This document shows, piece after piece, positions 25,742 to 45,753 of a stretch of 64,000 nucleotides of DNA. The notes beneath the pieces are model-generated. The model searched no databases and was not told where the DNA came from. It was given only the letters and a program-made list of their open reading frames with translations. Position numbers and translations under genes: made by a program. The first letter of the stretch is position 1. Every line of letters starts with the position of its first letter. The DNA is from Ancylobacter gelatini (GTDB lineage Bacteria > Pseudomonadota > Alphaproteobacteria > Rhizobiales > Xanthobacteraceae), in the NCBI RefSeq assembly GCF_022601675.1, contig NZ_JAKVIL010000001.1, positions 124,001 through 188,000 on the forward strand, given 5' to 3'.

Positions 25742-26260
25742 GTGGATCGAGCACAAAAAGAAGAGCTCGTCACGTCGCTGTCCGAGGTGTTCCAGAACAC
25801 TTCGGTCGTCGTCGTGGCCCACTATTCCGGCCTCACCGTCGCCCAGCTGCAGACCCTGCGTCGGCAGATGAAGGCGAACGGCGCGACCGTGAAAGTGGCG
25901 AAGAACCGCCTCGCAAAGATCGCTCTCGAAGGCTCGGACGTCGCTCATGTCGGCACCCTCCTGAAGGGTCCGACCATCATCGCTTATTCCAGCGATCCTG
26001 TCGCGGCCCCGAAGGTCGCCGTCGACTTCGCCAAGGCGAATGACAAGTTCGTCATTCTCGGCGGAGCGTTCGGCAAGACTGCCCTGAACGTGGATGGTGT
26101 GAAGGCTCTGGCCACCATGCCGTCCCTCGATGAACTGCGTGCGAAGCTGGTCGGCCTCATCCAGGCCCCGGCGACCAAGATCGCGCAGCTCAGCACCGCG
26201 CCGGCTGCGAAGCTCGCCCGCGTGTTCGGGGCTTATGCCAGAGAGAACGAAGCCGCGTGA
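25742..26260 (+). CDS. rplJ: 50S ribosomal protein L10
   Basis: 172-residue L10, anchor of the L7/L12 stalk. It begins with [23 protein letters not shown], as in other Hyphomicrobiales. [20 protein letters not shown] and [13 protein letters not shown] bind 23S rRNA, and the C-terminal helix ([20 protein letters not shown]) binds L7/L12 dimers. CCGGAGAG lies upstream. The frame is open further 5', but that part is untranslated leader. It is cotranscribed with rplL. Confidence 0.97.
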   Translation: MDRAQKEELVTSLSEVFQNTSVVVVAHYSGLTVAQLQTLRRQMKANGATVKVAKNRLAKIALEGSDVAHVGTLLKGPTIIAYSSDPVAAPKVAVDFAKANDKFVILGGAFGKTALNVDGVKALATMPSLDELRAKLVGLIQAPATKIAQLSTAPAAKLARVFGAYARENEAA

Positions 26261-26309
26261 GGCTTCCCGGTTGATACTGGTTCGAACCTAAATCCAAGGA
26301 CTGTATAAA

Positions 26310-26684
<375 letters not shown>

Positions 26685-26699
26685 TCTCTTGAGATCATC

Positions 26700-26731
26700 G
26701 GGAGCCACCGGTCTGCCGGCGGCTCCCTTTT
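26700..26731 (+). terminator. Attenuator-type hairpin between rplL and rpoB
   Basis: GGGAGCC (26700-26706) pairs with GGCTCCC (26721-26727), with an inner CCGG/CCGG extension and one mismatch, followed by TTTTC. A partial terminator between ribosomal protein and polymerase genes is a known feature of this operon; here it would lower rpoBC relative to rplJL. Confidence 0.65.
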
Positions 26732-26974
26732 CGCCGTTGGCGCAAGGCCGGCGGCATCTTGGAAGCCTCGACGGCTTCCCCGGCCATCCGGGCGGACAGG
26801 GTCCGCAGGATGGCCGGGCGAGTCGTCGGGCGCGGGCGGGTCGGAAAATCGGCGCATTGGCGTCGTATCGCTTTCCGGACGTTCCGCGACACGCGCTTCA
26901 GGCCTTAGGGGTGGGATGACCCGCCGCGGGACCTGAAGGGTGCAGACGTATACTCGGACGGAGCGAGGAGCGAC

Positions 26975-31105
<4,131 letters not shown>

Positions 31106-31239
31106 GCCACCACTGACACGAGGCGCGCGACGGGCTTTGCTGCCCATCGCGCGCCACGACCGCGCCAAACGACCAGACTTTTCCGTGACCTCGATCACCC
31201 GCGATTTGCGGGGTTCGGGTCCAGCCGAAGGAGACGGCG

Positions 31240-35430
<4,191 letters not shown>

Positions 35431-35462
35431 TCCGCCCGCGTTACCCGCGCTCTGAGTTGAAG

Positions 35463-35494
35463 AAGGCCGCTCCTTTCGAGGAGTGGCCTTTTTT
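35463..35494 (+). terminator. Rho-independent terminator after rpoC
   Basis: AAGGCCGCTCC (35463-35473) pairs with GGAGTGGCCTT (35480-35490) over a 6-nt loop and runs into TTTTTT. Confidence 0.9.
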
Positions 35495-35535
35495 CTGTGC
35501 TGAACGTCGCTCTCCGGGAGGGGCGCACGAAAAAA

Positions 35536-35562
35536 GGGCCGCCCGGCGAGGGCGGCCCTTTT
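35536..35562 (-). terminator. Terminator after ohr (usable in both directions)
   Basis: GGGCCGCCC/GGGCGGCCC with a 5-nt loop is flanked by a run of A on the left and TTTT on the right, so it can end the minus-strand ohr transcript and back up rpoC termination. Confidence 0.88.
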
Positions 35563-35586
35563 GATCATCCCGTCGAATGCCGAGGC

Positions 35587-36009
35587 TCAGGCGACGGAGA
35601 GCCGGACGTCCAGGCTGCCCTTGGTGGCGTGCGAATAGGGGCAGACGACGTGGGCGCGCTGCACCAGGTCTTCGGCCACCGAGCGCTCGATGCCGGGCAG
35701 GGCGATGGTCAGTGCCACATCGAGCCCGAAGCCCTGGCCATCATCACGCGGGCCGATGCCGACGTCGGCGGTGACGGTGCTGTCGTCGGCAACCTTGATC
35801 TTGAGCTGGCCGGCCACGAACTTGATGGCGCCGAGGAAGCAGGCGGAATAGCCGGCTGCGAAGAGTTGCTCGGGATTGTTGCCGGCGCCGCCCGGCCCGC
35901 CGAGTTCCTTCGGTGTCACCAGCTCAACCTTGAGCGCGCCGTCATAGGTGGCGGCGGAGCCGGTGCGTCCGCCCGTGGCCGTGGCTTGGGTCTTGTAGAG
36001 AACCTTCAT
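35587..36009 (-). CDS. ohr: Organic hydroperoxide resistance protein (Ohr, OsmC superfamily)
   Basis: 140-residue thiol peroxidase. The two catalytic Cys are in YSACFLGA and HVVCPYSHATKG, and the family N-terminus VLYKTQATATGGRTG with NPEQLFAAGY is clear. Ohr dimers reduce organic and fatty-acid hydroperoxides using lipoyl-dependent reductants in the cytosol. AGGAGT lies 8 nt before ATG 36009; an in-frame GTG at 36018 is less likely. It diverges from the MarR-type ohrR gene, with an OhrR-type palindrome between them. Confidence 0.95.
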   Translation of the reverse strand: MKVLYKTQATATGGRTGSAATYDGALKVELVTPKELGGPGGAGNNPEQLFAAGYSACFLGAIKFVAGQLKIKVADDSTVTADVGIGPRDDGQGFGLDVALTIALPGIERSVAEDLVQRAHVVCPYSHATKGSLDVRLSVA

Positions 36010-36112
36010 GATCAGCACTCCTGCTAGGCGCCTGGGCGCCGGATAACTGCCCGATTAAATATCGTGCGCGATGTAATTTCGTATCGATGTCCAGCGCGGC
36101 TGTCTAGCGAAA

Positions 36113-36128
36113 AGTTATCGCGATAACT
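36113..36128. promoter_or_regulatory. Candidate OhrR operator
   Basis: AGTTATCGCGATAACT is a perfect 16-bp palindrome in the ohr-ohrR divergent gap, followed directly by a degenerate second copy (TTATTGTGCGATAA, about 36130-36143). OhrR of other alphaproteobacteria binds palindromes between the two genes and represses both until oxidised. Confidence 0.65.
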
Positions 36129-36174
36129 ATTATTGTGCGATAATCGGGAGCTGAGGGAGTTATGGGAGAGCCAC

Positions 36175-36675
36175 ATGACCGATGCGCGCGACCTGCTGCG
36201 GCTGGAGAGCCAGTTCTGCTTCAGCCTGTATTCCGCCGCCCATGCGGTGATGCGCGCCTACCGGCCGCTGCTGGAGGCGCTTGGGCTGACCTATCCGCAA
36301 TATCTCGTCATGCTGGTGCTGTGGGAACAGCCGGAGCAGACGGTGGGTGGCATCGCCGACCGGCTGCTGCTCGAATCGAGCACGCTGACGCCGCTTTTGA
36401 AGCGGCTGGAGGCGATGGGGCTCATCAACCGCCGGCGCAATCCTGCCAATGAACGCCAGCTCATCGTGACGCTGACCGGGCAGGGCAGGGAGCTGCGCGC
36501 GAAAGCCGAATCGATTCCCGCCGCGATTCTCTGTGCCTCGGGCCACGATTTGCCGAATCTCCTGCGTCTGCGCGATGAGTTGGTCGTCACCCGCGATTCT
36601 TTTGCCGGCGCCACGGGTGACGAACATTCGCTAACGGCTATGGTTACCGCCAGCGGACCGGACGAGGAGGCCTAA
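36175..36675 (+). CDS. ohrR: OhrR, MarR-family organic-peroxide sensor and repressor
   Basis: 166-residue MarR regulator. The sensing Cys is at residue 15 in LESQFCFSLYSAAH, the position used by OhrR for sulfenic-acid formation. The winged helix is QTVGGIADRLLLESSTLTPL with LKRLEAMGLINRRRNPANER. It divergently represses ohr and probably itself. GGGAGAG precedes ATG 36175. Whether it is one-Cys or two-Cys type is unclear; another Cys occurs near residue 123 (AILCASG), consistent with a two-Cys mechanism. Confidence 0.92.
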   Translation: MTDARDLLRLESQFCFSLYSAAHAVMRAYRPLLEALGLTYPQYLVMLVLWEQPEQTVGGIADRLLLESSTLTPLLKRLEAMGLINRRRNPANERQLIVTLTGQGRELRAKAESIPAAILCASGHDLPNLLRLRDELVVTRDSFAGATGDEHSLTAMVTASGPDEEA

Positions 36676-37135
36676 AGGGCTGCCGTTTCGGCAGGAAAGC
36701 GCGTTTAGGGGGCTCCTGCGGACGGGGCGACCCTTCACGAACCCGCAAGGTTGCTCGCTTTCCCGCTTGACTTGGGCCGAGTCGGCGCGTAGAAGGCGCC
36801 TACTTTCACGGCAGGCGGTTGGATTTACCGCGTTCGGGCGCCATACCCAGACACAGAAATCCAAGACGCTGCCGGAACGCAAGCATGACCATATCCGGCG
36901 CATGATCGCGCAGTGACAGTCTGACTGTCCGTGTGATCCTCTGAACGTTAGCGCCCTCGGCCAAAGACTGGCCGGCGGCGCGATTTCGTTCGTAGTCAAT
37001 CCCGGTCGGGCCGGTTCGCCGGTTTCATGCTCACTGTTCCGAACCGTCGAGAGATCCATGCGGTTGCGGCCGCGGAATTTGGTTCGCGAAGGGGCGCTCT
37101 TGCCCTGATCGCAAGCGAGACGAAGGCGAGAAGAA
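36676..37135 (+). promoter_or_regulatory. rpsL upstream region
   Basis: No gene is seen in these 460 bp. A good promoter at 36767-36795 would give an mRNA with a leader of about 340 nt before rpsL. The leader contains GC-rich short inverted repeats but no riboswitch or known r-protein leader that I can name. Confidence 0.5.
36767..36795 (+). promoter_or_regulatory. Promoter for the str operon (rpsL-rpsG-fusA-tuf)
   Basis: CTTGACT with TTGACT at 36767-36772, a 17-nt spacer and TAGAAG at 36790-36795. Confidence 0.55.
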
Positions 37136-37507
37136 GTGCCGACGATCAACCAGCTGATCCGCAAGCCGCGGGATGCCCAGAAGGCGCGGAACAAGGTTCC
37201 TGCGCTGCAGGCCAGCCCGCAGAAGCGCGGCGTTTGCACCCGCGTCTACACCACGACCCCGAAGAAGCCGAACTCGGCGCTTCGTAAGGTCGCCAAGGTT
37301 CGTTTGACCAATGGCTATGAAGTCATCGGTTACATCCCTGGCGAAGGTCACAATCTTCAGGAGCACTCCGTGGTGATGATCCGCGGCGGCCGCGTGAAGG
37401 ACCTTCCGGGCGTGCGCTACCACATCCTGCGTGGCGTGCTCGATACCCAGGGCGTCAAGAATCGCAAGCAGCGCCGGTCGAAGTACGGCGCGAAGCGGCC
37501 GAAGTGA
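37136..37507 (+). CDS. rpsL: 30S ribosomal protein S12
   Basis: 123-residue decoding-centre protein with a GTG start ([20 protein letters not shown] follows). The streptomycin-related loops are wild type: [16 protein letters not shown] and [14 protein letters not shown], both Lys intact. GGCGAGAAG precedes the GTG. It is first gene of the str operon, 11 bp before rpsG. Confidence 0.98.
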   Translation: MPTINQLIRKPRDAQKARNKVPALQASPQKRGVCTRVYTTTPKKPNSALRKVAKVRLTNGYEVIGYIPGEGHNLQEHSVVMIRGGRVKDLPGVRYHILRGVLDTQGVKNRKQRRSKYGAKRPK

Positions 37508-37518
37508 GGATCTGAACG

Positions 37519-37989
37519 ATGTCCCGTCGCCACCGTGCAGAGCGCCGCGAAGTTACCCCGGATCCGAAGTTCGGCTCCGAGGTTCTGAGCCGCTTCATGA
37601 ATGCCGTCATGTATGACGGCAAGAAGTCGGTCGCCGAGCAGATCGTCTACGGCGCGCTCGATATCGTCGAGAGCCGTGCGAAGTCCGAGCCGCTGGGCGT
37701 GTTCACCCAGGCTCTCGACAATGTCAGCCCGGCCATCGAAGTGCGTTCGCGCCGCGTCGGCGGTGCCACCTACCAGGTGCCGGTCGAAGTTCGCCCCGAG
37801 CGTCGTCAGGCGCTGGCGATCCGTTGGCTGATCATTGCGGCCCGTGCCCGCAACGAGAAGACCATGGTCGAGCGCCTGTCGGGCGAACTGCTCGATGCTT
37901 CGAATAATCGCGGCACCGCCGTGAAGAAACGTGAAGACACCCACCGCATGGCGGAGGCGAACCGCGCCTTCTCTCACTACCGTTGGTGA
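37519..37989 (+). CDS. rpsG: 30S ribosomal protein S7
   Basis: 156-residue S7, primary binder of the 16S 3' major domain. It starts [20 protein letters not shown] and has [19 protein letters not shown] and the C-terminal [13 protein letters not shown]. In E. coli S7 is the translational repressor of this operon. It is followed by fusA after 27 bp. Confidence 0.98.
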   Translation: MSRRHRAERREVTPDPKFGSEVLSRFMNAVMYDGKKSVAEQIVYGALDIVESRAKSEPLGVFTQALDNVSPAIEVRSRRVGGATYQVPVEVRPERRQALAIRWLIIAARARNEKTMVERLSGELLDASNNRGTAVKKREDTHRMAEANRAFSHYRW

Positions 37990-38016
37990 TGAAGAGAGCC
38001 GGGACGAGGATCTGAT

Positions 38017-40092
38017 ATGTCGCGCATTAATGCCATCGAAGACTACCGTAATTTCGGCATCATGGCCCACATCGATGCCGGGAAGACCACGACCACTGAG
38101 CGGATCCTCTATTACACCGGCAAGAGCCACAAGATCGGTGAAGTCCACGATGGCGCTGCCACCATGGACTGGATGACCCAGGAGCAGGAGCGCGGCATCA
38201 CCATCACGTCCGCCGCGACGACCGCTTTCTGGCACGGCAAGCGTCTGAACATCATCGACACCCCCGGCCACGTCGACTTCACGATTGAAGTCGAGCGTTC
38301 GCTGCGCGTGCTCGACGGTGCCGTCTGCGTGCTCGACGGCAACCAGGGCGTCGAGCCCCAGACCGAGACCGTGTGGCGTCAGGCCGACAAGTACAACGTG
38401 CCGCGCATCGTGTTCGTCAACAAGATGGACAAGACCGGCGCGGACTTCTTCCGCTGCGTGGAGATGATCATCGACCGCGTTGACGGCAAGCCGGTGTGCT
38501 GCCAGCTGCCGATCGGCTCGGAGAGCAACTTCAAGGGCATCATTGACCTCGTCCGCATGAAGGCGGTCGTGTGGGACAATGAAGAGCTCGGCGCGAAATA
38601 TCACGACGAAGAAATTCCGGCGGAACTGCTCGACCAGGCGGTCGAGTATCGCGGCAAGCTGCTTGAGGCGGCCGTGGAACTCGACGACGACGTTCTGTCG
38701 GCCTATCTCGATGGCGTGGAGCCGGATGAGCAGACCCTCAAGGGCCTGATCCGCAAGGCCGTCATTGGTCGCGTGTTCAACCCGGTCTTCTGTGGTTCGG
38801 CCTTCAAGAACAAGGGCGTGCAGCCTCTGCTCGACGCCGTGTGCGATTTCCTGCCGAGCCCGATCGATCGTGGCGCCATCAAGGGCATCGATTTCGACAC
38901 CGAGGAAGAGACCGTCCGCAACCCCAGCGACACCGACCCGCTGTCGGTGCTGGCGTTCAAGATCATGGACGACCCCTTCGTCGGCACCATCACTTTCTGC
39001 CGCGTCTATTCGGGCAAGCTGGAGACCGGCATGGGTCTCCTCAACTCGACCCGCGACAAGAAGGAGCGCGTCGGCCGCATGCTTCTGATGCATGCGAACA
39101 ACCGCGAGGACATCAAGGAAGCCTATGCGGGCGACATCGTCGCTCTCGCCGGCCTCAAGGAAGTCCGCACCGGCGACACGCTGTGCGACCCGGCAAAGCC
39201 GGTGATCCTCGAGAAGATGGAGTTCCCGGAACCCGTCATCGAGATCGCGATCGAGCCGAAGTCGAAGGCCGACCAGGAGAAGCTGGGCCTGGCGCTGGCC
39301 AAGCTCGCTGCCGAGGATCCGTCCTTCCGCGTGTCGACCGATCACGAGAGCGGCCAGACCATCCTCAAGGGGATGGGCGAACTGCACCTCGACATCAAGG
39401 TCGACATTCTGAAGCGCACCTACAAGGTCGATGCGAATATCGGCGCTCCGCAGGTGGCTTATCGCGAGACGATCACCCGCAAGACCGAAGTCGACTACAC
39501 CCACAAGAAGCAGACCGGCGGTACCGGCCAGTTCGCGCGGGTGAAGTTCACGGTCGAGCCGAACGAAGTCGGCAAGGGCTTTGCGTTCGATAGCGCGATC
39601 GTCGGCGGCGCGGTGCCGAAGGAATACATTCCCGGCGTCAACAAGGGTCTGGAAAGCGTGCTCGGTTCGGGCGTGCTGGCCGGCTTCCCGGTGGTCGACG
39701 TCAAGGTGACCCTCACCGACGGCGCGTTCCACGAAGTCGACTCGTCGGCCCTGGCCTTCGAAATCGCCTCGCGTGCGGCGTTCCGCGAAGCCCTGCAGAA
39801 GGGTGGCGCGGTGCTCCTCGAGCCGATCATGAAGGTCGAGGTTGTCACGCCGGAAGATTACACCGGCTCGGTCATCGGCGACCTCAACTCCCGCCGCGGC
39901 CAGATCCAGGGTCAGGACATGCGTGGCAATGCGAATGTCGTGAACGCGATGGTGCCGCTGGCCAACATGTTCGGCTACGTCAACACGCTCCGGTCCTTCT
40001 CGCAGGGCCGCGCGACCTTCACCATGCAGTTCGACCACTACGAGCAGGTGCCGTCGAACGTCGCTCAGGAGGTTCAGGCGAAGTACGCCTGA
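38017..40092 (+). CDS. fusA: Elongation factor G
   Basis: 691-residue translocase GTPase. G1 is [16 protein letters not shown]3 DTPGHVDF and G4 [10 protein letters not shown]. Domain III-V features include [21 protein letters not shown] and the C-terminal [19 protein letters not shown]. Full length and intact. GAGGATCTGAT lies before the ATG. The gap to tuf-2 is 88 bp. Confidence 0.99.
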   Translation: MSRINAIEDYRNFGIMAHIDAGKTTTTERILYYTGKSHKIGEVHDGAATMDWMTQEQERGITITSAATTAFWHGKRLNIIDTPGHVDFTIEVERSLRVLDGAVCVLDGNQGVEPQTETVWRQADKYNVPRIVFVNKMDKTGADFFRCVEMIIDRVDGKPVCCQLPIGSESNFKGIIDLVRMKAVVWDNEELGAKYHDEEIPAELLDQAVEYRGKLLEAAVELDDDVLSAYLDGVEPDEQTLKGLIRKAVIGRVFNPVFCGSAFKNKGVQPLLDAVCDFLPSPIDRGAIKGIDFDTEEETVRNPSDTDPLSVLAFKIMDDPFVGTITFCRVYSGKLETGMGLLNSTRDKKERVGRMLLMHANNREDIKEAYAGDIVALAGLKEVRTGDTLCDPAKPVILEKMEFPEPVIEIAIEPKSKADQEKLGLALAKLAAEDPSFRVSTDHESGQTILKGMGELHLDIKVDILKRTYKVDANIGAPQVAYRETITRKTEVDYTHKKQTGGTGQFARVKFTVEPNEVGKGFAFDSAIVGGAVPKEYIPGVNKGLESVLGSGVLAGFPVVDVKVTLTDGAFHEVDSSALAFEIASRAAFREALQKGGAVLLEPIMKVEVVTPEDYTGSVIGDLNSRRGQIQGQDMRGNANVVNAMVPLANMFGYVNTLRSFSQGRATFTMQFDHYEQVPSNVAQEVQAKYA

Positions 40093-40180
40093 TAACAGAA
40101 GCCAAGGTGTTCAATGCCTTGGCGCCTGCCTTTCGAGTGATTTCGTATCAACATTGAATACAAGACCGACGGAGAGCCCC

Positions 40181-41371
<1,191 letters not shown>

Positions 41372-41388
41372 TGGACTGAATAATCCGG

Positions 41389-41419
41389 GGGGCGCCGGTT
41401 CGCCCGTGCGCCCCTTTTT
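41389..41419 (+). terminator. Terminator between tuf copy 2 and rpsJ
   Basis: GGGGCGC (41389-41395) pairs with GCGCCCC (41408-41414), followed by TTTTT. It separates the str and S10 operons only 72 bp before rpsJ, so either it is leaky or a promoter is squeezed into 41420-41486. Confidence 0.8.
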
Positions 41420-41486
41420 CGTGGAGCTCGTCATAGAGCCCTGTTGGCGAGCCCCAAGCGGCCACCCTCTGGGAGCCTGAAGTCAG

Positions 41487-41795
41487 ATGAACGGCCAGAA
41501 CATTCGAATCCGCCTCAAGGCGTTCGACCACCGGATACTCGACGCTTCGACGCGTGAGATCGTCTCCACTGCGAAGCGCACCGGCGCTCAGGTTCGCGGG
41601 CCCATCCCGCTGCCGACTCGCATCGAGAAGTTCACGGTCAATCGTTCGCCTCACGTGGACAAGAAGTCTCGTGAACAGTTCGAAATGCGGACGCATAAGC
41701 GTCTGCTGGACATTGTCGACCCGACGCCCCAGACGGTGGACGCGCTGATGAAGCTCGACCTCGCCGCCGGCGTTGACGTCGAGATCAAGCTCTGA
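41487..41795 (+). CDS. rpsJ: 30S ribosomal protein S10
   Basis: 102-residue S10 (NusE): [20 protein letters not shown], with [20 protein letters not shown] in the extended loop. It acts in the 30S head and in NusB/NusG-dependent antitermination. First gene of the S10 operon. The upstream sequence GGGAGCCTGAAGTCAG gives a usable ribosome site. Length is standard. Confidence 0.98.
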   Translation: MNGQNIRIRLKAFDHRILDASTREIVSTAKRTGAQVRGPIPLPTRIEKFTVNRSPHVDKKSREQFEMRTHKRLLDIVDPTPQTVDALMKLDLAAGVDVEIKL

Positions 41796-41815
41796 GAAGG
41801 CGAGGGGACACGGCC

Positions 41816-42562
41816 ATGCGGTCAGGCGTCATCGCCCAGAAGGTCGGAATGACCCGCATCTTTACCGATGCAGGCGAGCATATTCCGGTCACTGTGCTGA
41901 AAGTCGATAATTGTCAGGTGGTTGCCCACCGGACCCTGGACAAGAACGGTTATGTGGCTGTGCAGCTCGGCGTCGGCCGGGCCAAGCCGCAGAACACGAC
42001 GCGCGCCATGCGCGGGCACTTCGCCGTTGCGAAGGTCGAGCCCAAGCGCAAGCTCGCGGAGTTCCGCGTCGAGGAAAACGAGCTCATCCCCGTCGGGGCC
42101 GAGCTGACGGTGGACCATTTCGTGGTCGGCCAGTTCGTCGATGTGACGGGTACTTCCACCGGTAAGGGTTTTGCCGGCGGTATGAAGCGTCACAACTTCG
42201 GCGGTCTGCGTGCCACGCACGGCGTGTCGGTGTCGCACCGTTCGATCGGTTCGACCGGCGGCCGTCAGGACCCCGGCAAGACGTTCAAGAACAAGAAGAT
42301 GCCCGGTCACATGGGCGTCGAGACCGTGACCACGCAGAACCTCAAGGTTGTGCACACCGATGTCGAGCGCGGCCTGATCGCGGTCGAGGGCGCGGTTCCC
42401 GGGCACAAGGGCGGCTGGATCCTGGTCGCTGACGCGGTGAAGAAGAAGCTGCCGGCGGAAGCGCCGAAGCCGGGCAAGTTCCGCCTTCCGGGCGAAGCTG
42501 ACGAGGCTCCGGCTGCCGACGTCGCTCCCGCGGCCGAGGTTGCGGCTGAGGAGAACGTGTGA
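41816..42562 (+). CDS. rplC: 50S ribosomal protein L3
   Basis: 248-residue L3: [37 protein letters not shown] and the central [20 protein letters not shown] loop with the methylatable Gln region near the peptidyl-transferase centre. It carries an Ala/Glu/Pro-rich C-terminal tail of about 30 residues ([12 protein letters not shown] onward) beyond the E. coli length of 209, a feature common in Hyphomicrobiales. Its TGA overlaps the rplD ATG by one base. Confidence 0.97.
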   Translation: MRSGVIAQKVGMTRIFTDAGEHIPVTVLKVDNCQVVAHRTLDKNGYVAVQLGVGRAKPQNTTRAMRGHFAVAKVEPKRKLAEFRVEENELIPVGAELTVDHFVVGQFVDVTGTSTGKGFAGGMKRHNFGGLRATHGVSVSHRSIGSTGGRQDPGKTFKNKKMPGHMGVETVTTQNLKVVHTDVERGLIAVEGAVPGHKGGWILVADAVKKKLPAEAPKPGKFRLPGEADEAPAADVAPAAEVAAEENV

Positions 42563-43182
42563 TGGAACTCGCCGTCAAAACGCTTGAAGGGGCCGAAGCC
42601 GGCTCCGTGACGCTCTCGGACGAGATTTTCGGCCTTGAGCCCCGGCAGGACATCCTGCACCGCATGGTGGTGTGGCAGCTCGCCCGCCGCCAGGCTGGCA
42701 CGCACGAGACGCTGTCGCGCGCCGACGTCAACCGCACGAAGCGGAAGATGTACAAGCAGAAGGGCACCGGCGGCGCTCGCCACGGTGCGGCTTCCGCTCC
42801 GCAGTTCCGCGGCGGCGCCAAGGCGTTCGGCCCGGTGCAGCGCAGCCATGCGTCGGACCTTCCCAAGAAGGTCCGTGCGCTCGCGCTCAAGCATGCGCTG
42901 TCGACCAAGGCGAAGGATCAGCAGATCTTCGTTCTGGACGATGCCACGCTGGCCGAGCCGAAGACCAAGCTGCTCAAGGAGCGTCTGGCGGGCCTCGGCC
43001 TCGACAACGCCCTCGTGATCTCGGGTGCCGAAGTCGATGCCAATTTCGGCCTCGCCTCGCGCAACATCAACCACCTCGACGTGCTGCCCGTGCAGGGCAT
43101 CAACGTCTACGACATCCTGCGCCGTCGCACCCTGGTGCTGACGAAGGCGGCTGTCGACGCTCTGGAGGCGCGCTTCAAATGA
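42562..43182 (+). CDS. rplD: 50S ribosomal protein L4
   Basis: 206-residue L4: [20 protein letters not shown], the tunnel-reaching loop with [20 protein letters not shown], and [19 protein letters not shown] at the end. The ATG shares a base with the rplC stop; a GTG one codon earlier is possible but unnecessary. Its TGA overlaps the rplW ATG. In E. coli L4 represses this operon. Confidence 0.97.
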   Translation: MELAVKTLEGAEAGSVTLSDEIFGLEPRQDILHRMVVWQLARRQAGTHETLSRADVNRTKRKMYKQKGTGGARHGAASAPQFRGGAKAFGPVQRSHASDLPKKVRALALKHALSTKAKDQQIFVLDDATLAEPKTKLLKERLAGLGLDNALVISGAEVDANFGLASRNINHLDVLPVQGINVYDILRRRTLVLTKAAVDALEARFK

Positions 43183-43475
43183 GTCTGGATCCGCGCCACT
43201 ACGACGTCATCGTGTCCCCGGTGATCACCGAGAAGGCCACGGTCGCGTCCGAGCACAACAAGGTCGTCTTCAAGGTTGCTCTGACGGCTACCAAGCCGCA
43301 GATCAAGGAAGCGGTCGAGAAGCTCTTCGACGTCAAGGTGAAGAGCGTCAACACGCTGGTCCGTAAGGGTAAGACGAAAGTCTTCAAGGGCCGCAAGGGT
43401 GTGCAGAACGACGTGAAGAAGGCGGTTGTGACCCTCGCCGAGGGGCACTCCATCGACATCACGACCGGTCTGTGA
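43179..43475 (+). CDS. rplW: 50S ribosomal protein L23
   Basis: 98-residue L23 at the tunnel exit, docking site for SRP and trigger factor: [20 protein letters not shown] then [20 protein letters not shown]. It starts in a 4-bp ATGA overlap with rplD and is the usual length. Confidence 0.97.
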   Translation: MSLDPRHYDVIVSPVITEKATVASEHNKVVFKVALTATKPQIKEAVEKLFDVKVKSVNTLVRKGKTKVFKGRKGVQNDVKKAVVTLAEGHSIDITTGL

Positions 43476-43498
43476 GCCTGGCATAGGGGATCAGAGAC

Positions 43499-44332
43499 AT
43501 GGCGCTCAAAACCTTCAAGCCGGTAACGCCGAGCCTTCGCCAGCTCGTCATCGTCGACCGCTCGGCCCTGTACAAGGGCAAGCCGGTCAAGACGCTGACC
43601 GAGGGCAAGTCGGAGTCCGGCGGCCGCAACAACACCGGCCGGGTCACCGTTCGCTTCCGCGGCGGCGGCCACAAGCAGGCCTATCGCCTGGTCGACTTCA
43701 AGCGCGCCAAGCGTGACATGCCGGCCGTGGTCGAGCGTATCGAGTACGACCCGAACCGGACCGCGTTCATCGCCCTCATCAAGTATGAGGACGGCGAGCT
43801 GTCCTACATCCTGGCCCCGCAGCGCCTCGCCGTCGGCGACAAGGTGATCTCGGCCAAGAGCGTGGACGTGAAGCCCGGCAACACGGCTCCGCTCGGCAAC
43901 CTGCCGGTCGGCACGATCGTGCACAATGTCGAGCTCAAGATCGGCAAGGGCGGCCAGATCGCCCGCTCCGCCGGCGCCTACGCGCAGATCGTGGGTCGCG
44001 ACCAGGGTTACGTGATCCTGCGTCTCAACTCCGGCGAGCAGCGCCTGGTGCATGGCGAGTGCTGCGGGACGGTCGGCGCGGTGTCGAATGCCGACCACAT
44101 GAACACCAATCTCGGCAAGGCCGGCCGCAGCCGCTGGCTGGGCCGCATGCCGCATAACCGTGGTGTCACGATGAACCCGGTTGACCATCCGCATGGTGGC
44201 GGCGAAGGCCGCACGTCCGGCGGCCGTCACCCGGTCACCCCCTGGGGCTTCCCTACCAAGGGCAAGAAGACCCGGAAGAACAAGTCGACCGGAAAGTTCA
44301 TCCTGTCGAGCCGTCACGCCCGCAAGAAGTGA
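43499..44332 (+). CDS. rplB: 50S ribosomal protein L2
   Basis: 277-residue L2: [40 protein letters not shown] and the conserved C-terminal [20 protein letters not shown] with the universally conserved His near the peptidyl-transferase centre. Standard length and place between L23 and S19. Confidence 0.98.
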   Translation: MALKTFKPVTPSLRQLVIVDRSALYKGKPVKTLTEGKSESGGRNNTGRVTVRFRGGGHKQAYRLVDFKRAKRDMPAVVERIEYDPNRTAFIALIKYEDGELSYILAPQRLAVGDKVISAKSVDVKPGNTAPLGNLPVGTIVHNVELKIGKGGQIARSAGAYAQIVGRDQGYVILRLNSGEQRLVHGECCGTVGAVSNADHMNTNLGKAGRSRWLGRMPHNRGVTMNPVDHPHGGGEGRTSGGRHPVTPWGFPTKGKKTRKNKSTGKFILSSRHARKK

Positions 44333-44349
44333 GCGAGGGAATCTGAATT

Positions 44350-44628
44350 ATGTCTCGATCGGTCTGGAAAGGTCCGTTCGTCGACGGCTACCTCCTCAAG
44401 AAGGCGGAAGCCGCGCGCAGCTCGGGTCGTCACGACGTCATCAAGATCTGGAGCCGCCGCTCCACGATCCTGCCCCAGTTCGTTGGGGTTACCTTTGGCG
44501 TTTACAACGGCAACAAGCATGTCCCGGTCTCGGTGAGCGAGGACATGGTCGGCCACAAGTTCGGCGAGTTCGCCCCCACCCGTACCTATTACGGGCATGC
44601 GGCGGACAAGAAAGCCAAGCGGAAGTAG
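44350..44628 (+). CDS. rpsS: 30S ribosomal protein S19
   Basis: 92-residue S19: [20 protein letters not shown] and [20 protein letters not shown], ending [19 protein letters not shown]. Binds the 30S head with S13. Intact. Confidence 0.98.
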   Translation: MSRSVWKGPFVDGYLLKKAEAARSSGRHDVIKIWSRRSTILPQFVGVTFGVYNGNKHVPVSVSEDMVGHKFGEFAPTRTYYGHAADKKAKRK

Positions 44629-44638
44629 AGGCAGGGTC

Positions 44639-45019
44639 ATGGGTAAGGCAGCTCGTCCGCGCACGCTCGCGGATACGGAAGCCAAGGCGGTTGCGCGTAA
44701 TCTTCGCGTCAGCCCCCAGAAGCTCAATCTCGTCGCCGGCCTGATCCGGGGGAAGAAGGTCGCGACCGCTCTGGCCGACCTGCAGTTCTCTCGCAAGCGG
44801 ATCGCGGGCGATGTGAAGAAGTGCCTGGAATCGGCGATCGCCAATGCCGAGAACAATCATGAGCTGGACGTCGACGATCTGATCGTCGCGGAAGCCCATG
44901 TCGGCAAGGGTCTGGTGATGAAGCGCTTCGCGGCTCGCGCCCGTGGTCGCGCCAGCCGGATCGAGAAGCCGTTCTCGCATATCACCATCGTGGTGCGTGA
45001 AGTCGAGGAGAAGGCCTGA
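44639..45019 (+). CDS. rplV: 50S ribosomal protein L22
   Basis: 126-residue L22: [20 protein letters not shown], then [20 protein letters not shown] and the tunnel beta-hairpin [23 protein letters not shown] 44639 is preceded by GAGGCAGGGTC. Its TGA shares a base with the rpsC ATG. Confidence 0.97.
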   Translation: MGKAARPRTLADTEAKAVARNLRVSPQKLNLVAGLIRGKKVATALADLQFSRKRIAGDVKKCLESAIANAENNHELDVDDLIVAEAHVGKGLVMKRFAARARGRASRIEKPFSHITIVVREVEEKA

Positions 45020-45726
45020 TGGGTCAGAAGGTCAACCCGGTCGGGCTTCGGCTCGGCATCAACCGCACCTGGGATTCGCGCTGGTTCGCCGGCAAGAGCG
45101 AATACGGCCAGCTGCTGCATGAAGACATCAAGATCCGCGAGATGCTGCTGAAGCTGCTCAAGCAGGCGGCCGTCTCCAAGATCGTGATCGAGCGCCCGCA
45201 CAAGAAGTGCCGCGTGACCATCTACTCGGCGCGTCCGGGCGTGGTGATCGGCAAGAAGGGCGCGGACATCGACAAGCTGCGCAAGAAGGTCTCCGAGATG
45301 ACCAACTCGGAAGTCTTCATCAACATCGTCGAGATTCGGAAGCCGGAAATCGATGCGCGCCTGGTCGCCGAATCGATCGCCCAGCAGCTCGAGCGCCGTG
45401 TGGCATTCCGTCGCGCCATGAAGCGCGCCGTGCAGTCCGCGATGCGTCTGGGCGCTGAAGGCATTCGGATTAACTGCGCTGGCCGCCTCGGCGGCGCGGA
45501 AATCGCGCGTCTCGAATGGTATCGTGAAGGGCGCGTGCCGCTTCACACCTTGCGCGCGGACGTGGATTACGGTACGGCCACCGCCTTCACCACCTACGGC
45601 ACCTGCGGTGTCAAGGTTTGGATCTTCAAGGGCGAAATTCTTGAGCACGATCCGATGGCGCAGGATAAGCGCCAGGCGGAGCAGGAGCCCTCGGGCGGTC
45701 GTTCTTCACGTCGCGACGCGGCGTGA
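45019..45726 (+). CDS. rpsC: 30S ribosomal protein S3
   Basis: 235-residue S3 at the mRNA entry: [20 protein letters not shown], the KH-domain signature [17 protein letters not shown] and a basic C-terminal tail ([11 protein letters not shown]). It overlaps rplV by one base. Confidence 0.98.
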   Translation: MGQKVNPVGLRLGINRTWDSRWFAGKSEYGQLLHEDIKIREMLLKLLKQAAVSKIVIERPHKKCRVTIYSARPGVVIGKKGADIDKLRKKVSEMTNSEVFINIVEIRKPEIDARLVAESIAQQLERRVAFRRAMKRAVQSAMRLGAEGIRINCAGRLGGAEIARLEWYREGRVPLHTLRADVDYGTATAFTTYGTCGVKVWIFKGEILEHDPMAQDKRQAEQEPSGGRSSRRDAA

Positions 45727-45753
45727 GATCAATAAAGGAATAAGAGGCGCGAC

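Noticed and set aside
37417-40038. 873-codon open frame antisense to rpsG-fusA
   Set aside because: Antisense of EF-G; no recognisable domain.
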